Shown here: one piece after another, positions 55,653 to 64,000 of the stretch
Numbering within the stretch: position 1 is the stretch's first letter
How the letters are laid out: each line of letters begins with the position of its first letter
Origin: Burkholderia sp. TSV86
GTDB lineage: Bacteria > Pseudomonadota > Gammaproteobacteria > Burkholderiales > Burkholderiaceae
Assembly (NCBI RefSeq): GCF_001522865.1
Contig: NZ_LOWB01000040.1
Coordinates: forward strand, 1 to 64,000
Length of the DNA: 64,000 bases
Direction of reading: 5' to 3'
The notes under the pieces: model-generated
Database searches by the model: none
Told to the model about the DNA's origin: nothing
What the model saw: the letters and a program-made list of their open reading frames with translations, nothing else
Translations under genes and position numbers: made by a program

Positions 55653-58115
55653 TTATTCACCGCAACCGAGCGGACCGACGCGGCTCATCTGAGCTGCGTT
55701 CACGTCTGCGTCGAACGTCGCCCGGCATTGACCGCCGCCCGGCAGCGTCACGCGCAGATGATTGACGGCCGACAAGCCCTCGAAATAAGTTTCGCCGCCC
55801 CAGCCGACGAGCGAGGTCTGGCCGCTCTCCTCGTGCAGCACGCGCGCGCCGACCTTGAGCGGCTTGCCGCTGCCATCCACGAGCGCGATGCGCGCCGATA
55901 CGATCTTCTCGACCGGGAAAGACACCAGCGCGCCGGCACGTTCGCGCACGGCAACACGACGCTCGACGATAGGCACCCGCATATTACTTGGCAATCCCAA
56001 CGGATCGATTTCATACTTGCCGGCATAGTACGAAGGCGCCCAAGGCACAAGCAGGTGACCGCTGCCGTCCGTCGCTCCGACGAGCTGATTCTCATAGCGC
56101 ACCGGCACGCCCTTGCGGCCTTGCGTGCTAATCAGCACGAACGCGTCGTCGACCCGGTTCGCGGGCATGACTGCCCCATCCATCACAACCAGCGAGCCCT
56201 GCACCTCGCCCCAGCGCGTATACGATTGCCCGCCGCCGTATCCATACGCACCGCCCTGCACCTCGAAGTAACGGTTGCGCCAGGTCGCGTCCGCCTGCTG
56301 ATAATGCGAGTTGCCGCCTCCATAGGCGAGATTCCAGCCAAAACCGCCGTCGCTTGGCACGCTGCGGCTGTATTGCACGCGCTCGCTCCAGTTGTTGCGC
56401 TCGTCGCGCGCTACCGAACCGGTCACGACACCCTTGTCGCCGAACGGCAAAATGAGCTGCACTTGCGCCGCGACGCTGCGCTCGCCGATCGTCTTGTTGA
56501 GCGATGCGTAAATCGTCGCGCGATTGAAAATCGGCCGTGTATACGACAGATTTGCGATCCGAGTGCGCGAGCCGTCCATACCGCGCACGTCGAAATATCC
56601 GGCGCCGAGCGTGCCGCCGATCGCACCGAGATTCAACGCGCCGGTTGCCTGCGTGCTGCTGCGCACGAGCCGATAACGAACATCGGAGGGCAAATCGTAA
56701 ACTGACAGATCGCCGTAATTTCCGGTACGCTGGATTCGTTGCAACGACAGGCTCGCACGCTGCGACGAATAGCTGTAGCCGAATGCGTACTGCTGGCCAG
56801 ACGCGCCCGCGAAACTGCTTTGCGTTGCCGCGAAGTTGAACACGCCGAACATGCCAACGCCGAGATCGAAGCCCACGCCACCGAGCGCGAGGCGCTCGCC
56901 GCCTTCGGCGTGCCCTTCGATCGTCAGATAGTCGGTCAAGCCGTAGCGCGCGGTGCCGGATACGGCGAACTTTCCATAAGAGAAAGAACGAATACCATAG
57001 TCGCGCCGCATTGCGCCGATCGATAGCGAATAATCCGACAGTCCTTTTTGCAGCAGTGTATTCGCCACGTAGAACGGTATCGTCGTCGCAACCTGACGGC
57101 CGAGCGCATCGGTGGTCACGACAGTCGCCTCGCCCGCCCCGTTGATGAACGGCACGTTGTTCAGCGTAAATGGCCCTGGATTGATCTGTCCTGACGTCGT
57201 TTTGCTGCCGTTGATGAAAAGATCGACGGCAGTGGGCACTGCGGCCTGCCCGGAGAACTGCGGCAGCGGGTAAGTAACGATGTCGGGCCGCACCCTAAAG
57301 TTGCGCTCGATCGATACGCCGCCCAATCGCACCGCATTGCTCCACGATAGGGCCCCCGTGACCAAGTCGCCTGCCGTATAGGTCAGCATCCGGTCCTGGT
57401 CCGAATAGCGCCAGGTGGTGTCGTAACGCAGATAGCGGTTGCTCGCGATGCCGCCGTTGCCGCCGTAATCGCGCCGATAAACGCCCGTGGTCGTCACCGT
57501 GCCCCACTTGTCGAACATGCGTGCTTCGGTCCAGGCTGACGTATAGCTCGTGCCAAGGGTCGGCGAACTCGTGTAGATATCGTAATTGAATAGAAGGCCG
57601 AAATTTACCGCCGCGGGCGTACGATCATAGAGCCGCCGCGAACCGATCGTTTGCGACGGAAGCCAATCCGCCGGCACGGTAAGTTTTAACCGCTGTTCGG
57701 TACTTTCGTATTCGACTTCCACACCGTCGAGTTTCGCGAGATTGACGAGCGTATCCGGATCGGCGTTCGTGCGTACCGAAGCCTGCGTTAGATCGCCCGC
57801 GCGCACGAAGTACGCGCCATCTCGATAGCGAACCGGAACAATCTGGCCCGTCGGCAGTTCATTGACGACGAGCTCCAGGTACAGCGTGCCCTGCTTCGCC
57901 GCTCCCGATGCAGGTGGCAATGCACGGCTAAAGTTATCCGCGAGCGTCATCGGCTCATCCGCGCGCGCGCCGGTTGCCGCCGCGAACGCCAAGCCGACCG
58001 CCCATGCCGCCGAGCGCAAACGCGGCGGCCTTTGTCTTCCGGTCATTCGTGTGTAAGTGCGCTTCAACGCATATCCCCGTATCGACGTCGTCGCTTGTGT
58101 CGTAATGCAAGTCAC
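55653..58115 (-). CDS. csuD: Fimbrial outer-membrane usher
   Basis: An 820-residue usher of the archaic chaperone-usher class. A signal region is followed by an N-terminal periplasmic domain (LELVVNELPTGQIVPVRYRDGAYFV), a long beta-barrel with repeated Tyr/Gly-rich strands and a plug region near INPGPFTLNNVPF, and C-terminal domains ending RVGPLGCGE. It pores the outer membrane and polymerises the subunits. The start is GTG overlapping the chaperone stop as GTGA; an ATG 23 codons later is an alternative. Confidence 0.95.
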   Translation of the reverse strand: MTCITTQATTSIRGYALKRTYTRMTGRQRPPRLRSAAWAVGLAFAAATGARADEPMTLADNFSRALPPASGAAKQGTLYLELVVNELPTGQIVPVRYRDGAYFVRAGDLTQASVRTNADPDTLVNLAKLDGVEVEYESTEQRLKLTVPADWLPSQTIGSRRLYDRTPAAVNFGLLFNYDIYTSSPTLGTSYTSAWTEARMFDKWGTVTTTGVYRRDYGGNGGIASNRYLRYDTTWRYSDQDRMLTYTAGDLVTGALSWSNAVRLGGVSIERNFRVRPDIVTYPLPQFSGQAAVPTAVDLFINGSKTTSGQINPGPFTLNNVPFINGAGEATVVTTDALGRQVATTIPFYVANTLLQKGLSDYSLSIGAMRRDYGIRSFSYGKFAVSGTARYGLTDYLTIEGHAEGGERLALGGVGFDLGVGMFGVFNFAATQSSFAGASGQQYAFGYSYSSQRASLSLQRIQRTGNYGDLSVYDLPSDVRYRLVRSSTQATGALNLGAIGGTLGAGYFDVRGMDGSRTRIANLSYTRPIFNRATIYASLNKTIGERSVAAQVQLILPFGDKGVVTGSVARDERNNWSERVQYSRSVPSDGGFGWNLAYGGGNSHYQQADATWRNRYFEVQGGAYGYGGGQSYTRWGEVQGSLVVMDGAVMPANRVDDAFVLISTQGRKGVPVRYENQLVGATDGSGHLLVPWAPSYYAGKYEIDPLGLPSNMRVPIVERRVAVRERAGALVSFPVEKIVSARIALVDGSGKPLKVGARVLHEESGQTSLVGWGGETYFEGLSAVNHLRVTLPGGGQCRATFDADVNAAQMSRVGPLGCGE

Positions 58116-58948
58116 CGGCCTGCCACCGCACTATCCGCATCGATCGTAAGATCGGCCACACCATTGACTGTGGCAACCAGTTTGGATTCCGAATTGAGTT
58201 TCATGCCTTCCGGAATCACCCAGCGCATCTGAGCGCCAGGTAGTACGTACCCAAGCAGGCCACGCGCAAAATCAGAGCGCACACCGTTCGATTCGAACGT
58301 CACACGCGTGAGCCGCGCATGCACTGGGCCACGGTTAGACATGACGAGCCAGCGCTTGCCGCCATCCTGCGCAACATGCCAGCTCAAGCTCGGGTGGCCG
58401 GCCGTTGCCGGATCGCGGTGCTTCTCCGGGTTCTCCTTCGCCCACAGGCCATTGCCGTAAACGAAGAGCGGCACCGAGTAATGCATCTGGAATTTGACGC
58501 CGAGCGACGAGCCGCTCGATGCGGTTTGCGCATCCTCAGGTTGCGGAATCTCGTCGATCAGTACGCGATAAGCTTCTTCTGTGCCGGGCGCAACATCGGC
58601 AGTGCGCGTCAGACGAATCAACTGCCGTTTGCCCGGCGGCACGGTTGCCATCGGCGGACTACCCGCGATACGTGCCTGATTTTCGTCGTAGATGTCTTCG
58701 CCATTCTCCTCGCGCCAGCCGAGCACACGCACCTGCAGCGTCACCGGCTGCCGATCGCGGTTCTCGAGCCAGAGTGCCGCCGCGCTCTGATCGCTGTCGA
58801 TCACAGGATCGATCGGCCAGATCATCACGGACGCGGCCGCGTGAGCGTGACTGGCGGTGAAAGCCGCCGCCATCGCCGCGCAAAGCGCCGCGCGACGTAA
58901 AAAACCGCCGAAGCGCGCCGGTCCGCCCGGCGATCTCGAAACATTCAT
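58112..58948 (-). CDS. csuC: Fimbrial periplasmic chaperone
   Basis: A 278-residue chaperone with a signal peptide (ending HAHAAAS) and two immunoglobulin-like domains. The first has RVLGWREENGED and the donor-strand region PPGKRQLIRLTR; the longer FGL-type arm and overall length suit the Csu class. It holds fimbrial subunits until the usher takes them. The ATG at 58948 follows GGAATCCG; a GTG one codon upstream is also possible. The stop overlaps the usher start. Confidence 0.94.
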   Translation of the reverse strand: MNVSRSPGGPARFGGFLRRAALCAAMAAAFTASHAHAAASVMIWPIDPVIDSDQSAAALWLENRDRQPVTLQVRVLGWREENGEDIYDENQARIAGSPPMATVPPGKRQLIRLTRTADVAPGTEEAYRVLIDEIPQPEDAQTASSGSSLGVKFQMHYSVPLFVYGNGLWAKENPEKHRDPATAGHPSLSWHVAQDGGKRWLVMSNRGPVHARLTRVTFESNGVRSDFARGLLGYVLPGAQMRWVIPEGMKLNSESKLVATVNGVADLTIDADSAVAGR

Positions 58949-58964
58949 CACGGATTCCTAAGTA

Positions 58965-59489
58965 TTAATAGCTGAGCGTGACCTGTGCGGTGTCCGTATA
59001 GGTGCCTGCCGGAACACCATTGCCCGGAAGCGTCAACGCACCATAAATCGGCAGCGTGATCGTTCCAGAGACGGGCACCGATACGGCCTGCCCAATCGCG
59101 ATCGCCTGCGTGCGGCCCGGATCCGAATACAACCGGTACGCGATCCGCGCATTGCCGCTCGCAAGATTGCGTTGTGTATTGCCCGCGCTGGCATGCGCGC
59201 CGCCGTCGATCGTCATTTTGAGCGTCGAACCAGGTGCGCATTCGATCTGCACCGCGCCGCTGCCGACCGACGCGGTCGCCTGACCGGTCGCGACAGCCGG
59301 ATACGTGCCGAAGTCGAGCATGCCGAAATTCAGCCCGCTCGATGCGCCACCGCCCGCGACGCCACAACCCGCGACGATTTGCGCGCTGACCGTGAAGGTC
59401 TGGGTTCTGGGCAGCAGCGTATCGGCGTTGCCACAGACGGGCAGTGTTGCAATGCCTAACAAGAGAATCGCGCGTTGTAGAGTCGACAT
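58965..59489 (-). CDS. Csu-type fimbrial subunit (third subunit gene)
   Basis: A 174-residue secreted subunit with one spore-coat-protein-U domain. A signal (about 1-22, ending GNADT) precedes a mature part with an N-terminal donor strand (TFTVSAQI), a Cys pair, and NFGMLDFGTYP, then a terminal strand GTYTDTAQVTLSY. It corresponds in position to csuB of the Acinetobacter operon. It lies 89 bases after the second subunit gene and 16 before the chaperone. Confidence 0.88.
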   Translation of the reverse strand: MSTLQRAILLLGIATLPVCGNADTLLPRTQTFTVSAQIVAGCGVAGGGASSGLNFGMLDFGTYPAVATGQATASVGSGAVQIECAPGSTLKMTIDGGAHASAGNTQRNLASGNARIAYRLYSDPGRTQAIAIGQAVSVPVSGTITLPIYGALTLPGNGVPAGTYTDTAQVTLSY

Positions 59490-59578
59490 GACGATCGGAG
59501 CACCGAAATCGGGAAAACTGGGATTGCCTTACGGCTCATTCGCGAGCCGCAAGGCTTGGCTGGATGACGAGTCGCCGC

Positions 59579-60139
59579 TTACCAGCCGAGCGTGACGTTC
59601 AGCACATCGGTATAAGTGCCTGCTGCGAGCGCAGACGTACTCGTCTTGTTCGCGACGCCATACACCGGCAGTTGGAACGCCGCGCCCGGCGTCGGCACTG
59701 CAACCGCTTGCGCCGTGCCCGCGATGTACTGCTTCGAATGACCCGCGTCCGCATAAACCTCGTAAGGCACATAGCTCGTACCGTTCGCGAGTGCACGCGT
59801 ACCCGAGCCGATGCCCGTGCCCTTCGATGCGTTTTGGCCACCGTCGACCGTGACTTGAATCGACGTGACGTCCGGCGAGCACGTCACCTGCGCCGTCGTC
59901 GAGCCACCGCCCGTAGCGGTCGCGTTGAGCGAGCCGGTAAAGCCGCTCGGCTGCGTGCCGAAATCAAGCGTGCCGAAATTCGTCCCGCTGACCGAGCCGC
60001 CGCCCGCATCAACCGCACACCCCGTCGTCAGCACGAGCTTTGCATTGACCGTACCGGTGAGCTGGCTGGTTTGGGCTTGCACACCCGCGCAGGCAGACAG
60101 ACAGGCGACGGCCGCCCAAGCTTTCCAGTGAGCTTTCAT
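59579..60139 (-). CDS. Csu-type fimbrial subunit (second subunit gene)
   Basis: A 186-residue subunit with a signal peptide (ending GVQAQT) and one spore-coat-protein-U domain. The donor strand GTVNAKLVLTTGC, the NFGTLDFGTQP segment and the end AGTYTDVLNVTLGW are typical. Gly/Ser-rich stretches resemble a major pilin. In the Acinetobacter order csuA/B, csuA, csuB this is the middle subunit. Which of the subunits forms the rod cannot be decided here. Confidence 0.88.
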   Translation of the reverse strand: MKAHWKAWAAVACLSACAGVQAQTSQLTGTVNAKLVLTTGCAVDAGGGSVSGTNFGTLDFGTQPSGFTGSLNATATGGGSTTAQVTCSPDVTSIQVTVDGGQNASKGTGIGSGTRALANGTSYVPYEVYADAGHSKQYIAGTAQAVAVPTPGAAFQLPVYGVANKTSTSALAAGTYTDVLNVTLGW

Positions 60140-60201
60140 GTGGTTTTTCCTTCTAGGTAGTAAAAATGAACAGTTACTGCTACTGCTTTACCTACTCCGA
60201 A

Positions 60202-60747
60202 TCACCAATCGAGCGTGATTCCGAGCAAATCCTCGTAATTGCCGGATGGCACCGCGCGGGTCATGCCATTGACGACGCCGAAGATCGGCAGCGTCACGTC
60301 GTCTTGCCGTCCGTCGACAAGAAACGATTGCGGGAGCATCGGTACATAGGGAACACTACGTGCCGGATCGCGGTACACGTTGTACGGAATCCGTCCAACG
60401 ACGCGTCCGCCCGCGTCGCGCTGAACGAGATAGCGACTTGATTGATCGCCGTTGCGGCCGGCGTCGAGCGATACCAGGAAGCCCCGTACATCAGGACTGC
60501 AAACGATGCGCACTGCGCCATTCGATGTCGCATTGCCGTCGGCGGTCAGATAATCGTTCCAGACCGGGCCATGTGCGCCGAAATCGAGGCGACCGAAATC
60601 GGTGCGCCCAGCGATGCCAGCGATCTCACAACCGCGGTTGACCTGCAAATTAACTTGCATCACACCGGTCAATTGACCGGCCGCAACAGCCGTGAACCAC
60701 AGCATCGATGCGGCCCCCGCCGCCGACTGCCATACACGCTTGCCCAT
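60202..60747 (-). CDS. Csu-type fimbrial subunit (first subunit gene)
   Basis: A 181-residue subunit with a signal peptide (ending VAAGQ), one spore-coat-protein-U domain (GCEIAGIAGRTDFGRLDFGAHG) and the terminal strand SGNYEDLLGITLDW. It heads the fimbrial operon and has a GGAGAAGGAA ribosome site. It is less like the other two subunits, with fewer small residues, so it may be a specialised pilin. The long AT-rich region upstream should hold the operon promoter. Confidence 0.88.
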   Translation of the reverse strand: MGKRVWQSAAGAASMLWFTAVAAGQLTGVMQVNLQVNRGCEIAGIAGRTDFGRLDFGAHGPVWNDYLTADGNATSNGAVRIVCSPDVRGFLVSLDAGRNGDQSSRYLVQRDAGGRVVGRIPYNVYRDPARSVPYVPMLPQSFLVDGRQDDVTLPIFGVVNGMTRAVPSGNYEDLLGITLDW

Positions 60748-61774
60748 TTCCTTCTCCGCGTGATCGGCCCTCGATTTCCATTTTTATTTTTGATTCCCCG
60801 CCCCGCCTACCTTGCTCATACATGCACTGCGAACACTGCAATTCCGTGCCACACAGGCGCCTTTCGCAATTCACGCATCACGTCAAACGGATAAGCCGAG
60901 GCCAGACGACGCGAAACGCGCCGCCAAGACACATAACATTGGAAATCGAATTAAACCGACCTGATTTTTAATTGAATAAATAAACTAAATTGAGTATTTG
61001 AAATCGATCACTTTCGAATCAAATCTCCGTTTCACCCCAAATAATGAGATAGATGATGAATGTTTCTTGCAATACTCACTATCGGAATAATCCGAGTTTT
61101 TGTTAAATTTACAAAATTTAAAGATCGGATTCGAAATTTTAATTTCTATGTTAATTTACAATTTTTGAAATTTTATGGGGTTCGATTTAAATAATTCGCG
61201 GTCACGGTCAGTCATTTTTATTAGCAATCCGCCAATTGGCTGACACACCACCTCGATGAAGTGCATCGGCTGCATAGGGCGCTGCAACAGGGCGATTGGA
61301 ACGCACGGAGTGGCAACCAAACAAAGCCGCCCTAAGATGCCCCGCCGTTTTACTTTCTATGCAATCGCGAGCCACTTTCATATGGCCTGCAAATTCCAGC
61401 CGATCCCGGGCTGCCTCAAGGCCGTATCTGTATATAAAACGACGGCGTCCACGGTCACGCCCGTGACGCTCGGCGATGCGCATTGATTCGCGGCCAGCGG
61501 GACAACGTCTCTATTTCCCGCTGCCCGTATCGCTGTTTATGCAACCGAAACGACCCGCATGAACAACGCAGCGCTCATTACAGCCCCATATCGGCGTGCG
61601 CGCACGGCCCCGCCTGCGTCAATTGATAGCAGTTCGTTACCGGCACACGGCTCATGCGTAACAATGCTGGATTTGACATTGCACGGTCAGCCTCGCGGCG
61701 AGAACGGCGCCAATTTCGATTCCCGTCTCCGCGAGCAAGCGATGCGTCGAATAAAATCCCGCGCCAATGCGAAT
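60748..61774. other. 1-kb gene-free region with an AT-rich core upstream of the fimbrial operon
   Basis: No convincing gene was found; short frames around 61208-61486 lack ribosome sites. The core (about 60950-61215) is very rich in A and T, with many A/T runs and imperfect inverted repeats such as AAATTT blocks. It must contain the fimbrial promoter and probably binding sites for the BvgA-like regulator and H-NS-type proteins. Confidence 0.55.
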
Positions 61775-62725
61775 CTATCGCTCACTACGCGCGGCGTCGC
61801 CAAGCATCAAATCGAGATTCTGCACAGCGGCGCCGGATGCGCCTTTCCCGAGATTGTCGAACACTGCGGCAATCACGCATTGCCCGGCCTCGTTGTTCGC
61901 GAATACATGAATATGCAGATCGTCGGTGCCGTTCAGCGATTCCGGCTCGAGCGAATCGAAACTCGCGTCGCAATGCAGCGGCGCGACCGAAACATGCGGC
62001 GCACGCTCGTAGTGCTTTGTCAGCTCCGCATGCACCCGTTCGCCGCTCATACCGGCCGCCATTGCGGAAAAATGCAGTCCGACCGACAGCAGGATGCCCT
62101 GCCGATAGCGGCCGATCATTGGCAGGAAAATTGGCCGCGCCGATAATCCCGAATGCAATTGAATTTCGGGCACGTGCTTGTGCTTCAATGCAAATCCGTA
62201 TCCTCTCACCGGCGTGTCGATATAACCGGGGTTCGCGGGATTCTCATATGCATCGATCATTTTCACGCCAGCGCCGGAATAACCGGAAACCGCATGGATC
62301 AACGCCGGAAAACCGGCACTTACCAGCCCGCGCTCGACAAGCGGGCGCAACACCGCGATCGCTCCTGTCGCGTAGCATCCCGGATTGGAAACGCGCCGGC
62401 TCATGGCGATCCTGCCCGCATGTCCGGCCGTCAGCTCGGCAAATCCGTACACCCAGTCCGGATGCGTCCGGTATGCGGTGCTCGCGTCGATCACGCGAAC
62501 GGCAGGATTACGAATCAACGAAACGGCTTCGCGCGCCGCATCGTCCGGCAAACACAGAATCGCGACGTCGCATGCATTCAGTGCATCTGCGCGCCGCTCG
62601 ACGCGCTTGCGCTCGGCATCCGGCAGCGACAATAACGCAATATCGTCACGGTCAGCGAGGCGATCGCGAATCTGGATGCCCGTGGTACCCGCCTCGCCAT
62701 CGATGAATACGACCGGCTTCATCAT
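61775..62725 (-). CDS. argC: N-acetyl-gamma-glutamyl-phosphate reductase, type 2
   Basis: A 316-residue arginine-biosynthesis enzyme that reduces N-acetylglutamyl phosphate with NADPH. The short type 2 form is shown by the start [18 protein letters not shown] and the catalytic Cys117 in SNPGCYATG. Other matches are [10 protein letters not shown] and the HKHVPEIQ region. The ATG follows GGAGTGATCA. It is not in an arg operon here, since a fimbrial operon and an MFS gene flank it. Many genomes of this group carry a second argC elsewhere, so it may be a duplicate. Confidence 0.92.
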   Translation of the reverse strand: MMKPVVFIDGEAGTTGIQIRDRLADRDDIALLSLPDAERKRVERRADALNACDVAILCLPDDAAREAVSLIRNPAVRVIDASTAYRTHPDWVYGFAELTAGHAGRIAMSRRVSNPGCYATGAIAVLRPLVERGLVSAGFPALIHAVSGYSGAGVKMIDAYENPANPGYIDTPVRGYGFALKHKHVPEIQLHSGLSARPIFLPMIGRYRQGILLSVGLHFSAMAAGMSGERVHAELTKHYERAPHVSVAPLHCDASFDSLEPESLNGTDDLHIHVFANNEAGQCVIAAVFDNLGKGASGAAVQNLDLMLGDAARSER

Positions 62726-62900
62726 TGATCACTCCGATTTGCTGATGTCGAATGCACGATGATCGACTCGCCGGCATGGGCCGTTCGAGCCATTCGGCGA
62801 ATCTGTTCGAACCCCACATTTGCGCTGCGGAAAATCCATGCAGGCAACCGGCCAGCCTAACGCTCCGGCACATTCGGCGCACGCCGAAAGCAGATTCACT

Positions 62901-64000
62901 CTAAACATCCACACGCCGCTTGTCCATCCAATACGGCGCGACGATTCCCGGTAGCGACGTCGCCACCAGCATCAGCACGATCCAGTCATATCCCGCCGCC
63001 GGGCTCTGGGCCGTGCGCGCTGCGTGTGCCGACGACCAGTCGAAAATCGCGCCGATGAGCGGCTGAATCGATGCCGCGACCACGCCGGCAAGCGTGCTGT
63101 TGATGGCTGTGCCAATGCCAATGTGCTCGCTCGTGTAGATGCGCTTCAAGCTCATGAAAATCTGCGGCAGTGTCGCGCCGCCGACGAAGCCGAAACCGAC
63201 AAGACCCACGACCACGGCCGCCGTGCCGGCCGCTTGCCCGATCGACGGAGCCAGCGGTAACAGACACAGCGCCCGCACCAAGCTGCCGATCGACAAAGCG
63301 CGTCGCAGCCGGCGCGGATATCGGTCGACGAGAAAGCCGCCCGCCACGGAGCCCAATGCCGTCGCCACCAGCACGAGCGACATCGCCGATGCCGCATCGC
63401 GCTTGGCCATGCCGAACCCGTCGGACAGGATCGGCATACCCCAGACGCCGGACAGGCTCATCGCCGCGACGAAATAGGCGACGAAACTCGTCGCGCTGCC
63501 CCAAGCATCGCGTGTGCGCAGAAACGCGCCCATCTTGGCGAGTGAGATCCGAATGCCATCGCGAATCTCCGTGCTCAGCACAACGGCGCGGGATGCGCCC
63601 ACGCGCGCGCGGCCCGCGTCGGGCACGATGAGTGCGATCAACAGCGCGTCGACAATGATCAAGCCGGCAAGCGCCGTGTAGGTCGGCCGCCATCCCCAGT
63701 GTGCGACGGCGGCGGCGAGCGGCATGGTGGCAACGATGCCGCCGAGATAGCCCGATACCTGCGACACGCCCGATACGAAACCGAAACGCCGCTCGGGAAA
63801 CTGCTGCGCGACAAACTTGATCAGCGCGGCAAATACGATCGCGTCACTACAAGCGACGCACAGACGCGCGGCGAACGCGACACTCAGCGTCGGCGCTTGC
63901 GAGAACAGCAGCGTGCTTGCAGCCGATACGGCGAGGCTAATCAACATCACCCGCCGCACGCCGAGGGTATCGACAAGAATGCCTGTCGGCACCTGCATCG
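62901..64000 (-). CDS. MFS transporter (partial, 5' end outside the window)
   Basis: The last 366 codons of a major facilitator transporter. The sequence opens inside helix 2 with the motif-A-like loop GILVDTLGVRR, so about one helix is missing. Ten or eleven hydrophobic helices follow, with LVDRYPRRLRR as the second-half loop. The substrate is unknown. It is on the same strand as argC, 175 bases upstream. Confidence 0.88.
   Translation of the reverse strand, partial: MQVPTGILVDTLGVRRVMLISLAVSAASTLLFSQAPTLSVAFAARLCVACSDAIVFAALIKFVAQQFPERRFGFVSGVSQVSGYLGGIVATMPLAAAVAHWGWRPTYTALAGLIIVDALLIALIVPDAGRARVGASRAVVLSTEIRDGIRISLAKMGAFLRTRDAWGSATSFVAYFVAAMSLSGVWGMPILSDGFGMAKRDAASAMSLVLVATALGSVAGGFLVDRYPRRLRRALSIGSLVRALCLLPLAPSIGQAAGTAAVVVGLVGFGFVGGATLPQIFMSLKRIYTSEHIGIGTAINSTLAGVVAASIQPLIGAIFDWSSAHAARTAQSPAAGYDWIVLMLVATSLPGIVAPYWMDKRRVDV

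Noticed and set aside
61208..61486. Short frames on both strands in the AT-rich gap before argC.
   Set aside because: No ribosome site, unusual composition and no recognisable feature; they overlap each other.

Overview
This window is high-GC DNA with dense, mostly overlapping operons. It is most likely from a Burkholderia chromosome, probably near the pseudomallei/thailandensis group. That placement rests on codon use, gene families, GC-rich antisense ORFs and short GC-rich tandem repeats; the species cannot be fixed from sequence alone. No rRNA, tRNA, CRISPR array or insertion sequence was seen.

Layout. (1) 0.2-5.4 kb: a signalling operon of an OmpR-type regulator, a secreted LysM/FecR protein and a CHASE2 histidine kinase, followed by a small lipoprotein. 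(2) 5.7-6.5 kb: a small hypothetical protein and a TusA-like protein. (3) 6.8-19 kb: a complete-looking myo-inositol locus. An RpiR-type repressor with iolG and a second dehydrogenase diverges from an ABC sugar importer plus iolC (fused to a DUF2090 domain), iolD, iolE and iolB. A GGAA-N6-TTCC operator lies between the two arms. (4) 19-25 kb: single metabolic genes (thioesterase, iron alcohol dehydrogenase, YbjQ-like, Nudix, cupin, NmrA-like).

(5) 25.2-34.6 kb is the most interesting part. A one-strand operon encodes a fatty acyl-AMP ligase, two related desaturases, an acyl carrier protein, a third and different desaturase, an alpha/beta hydrolase, rubredoxin and a Rieske oxygenase. A GMC oxidoreductase faces it across a shared terminator. 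The order matches the core of bacterial polyyne clusters (caryoynencin, cepacin, protegencin types). The tailoring oxygenase is a Rieske enzyme where the caryoynencin cluster has a P450, so the end product may be new. An MFS exporter and a LysR regulator, divergent from each other, follow.

(6) 37.7-51.8 kb: alaS, a large helical protein of unknown function with a near-perfect hrpII-type box upstream, a class III CoA transferase, a Tat-type lipoprotein, a glycine-zipper lipoprotein, glnS, a Nudix protein, a MauG-type dihaem peroxidase and an AcpA-type acid phosphatase. (7) 51.9-61.8 kb: a Csu-type archaic chaperone-usher fimbria operon (three subunits, chaperone, usher, tip adhesin), followed by a BvgA/BvgS-like two-component system. 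Upstream is 1 kb of gene-free DNA with a strongly AT-rich core. (8) 61.8-64 kb: a type 2 argC and the 3' part of an MFS transporter cut by the window end.

How the parts work together: the inositol locus imports and degrades inositol under a local repressor; the polyyne-like operon should activate a fatty acid, load it on its own carrier protein, desaturate it repeatedly and release it; the fimbrial operon and its neighbouring kinase/regulator pair probably form one regulated adhesion unit.
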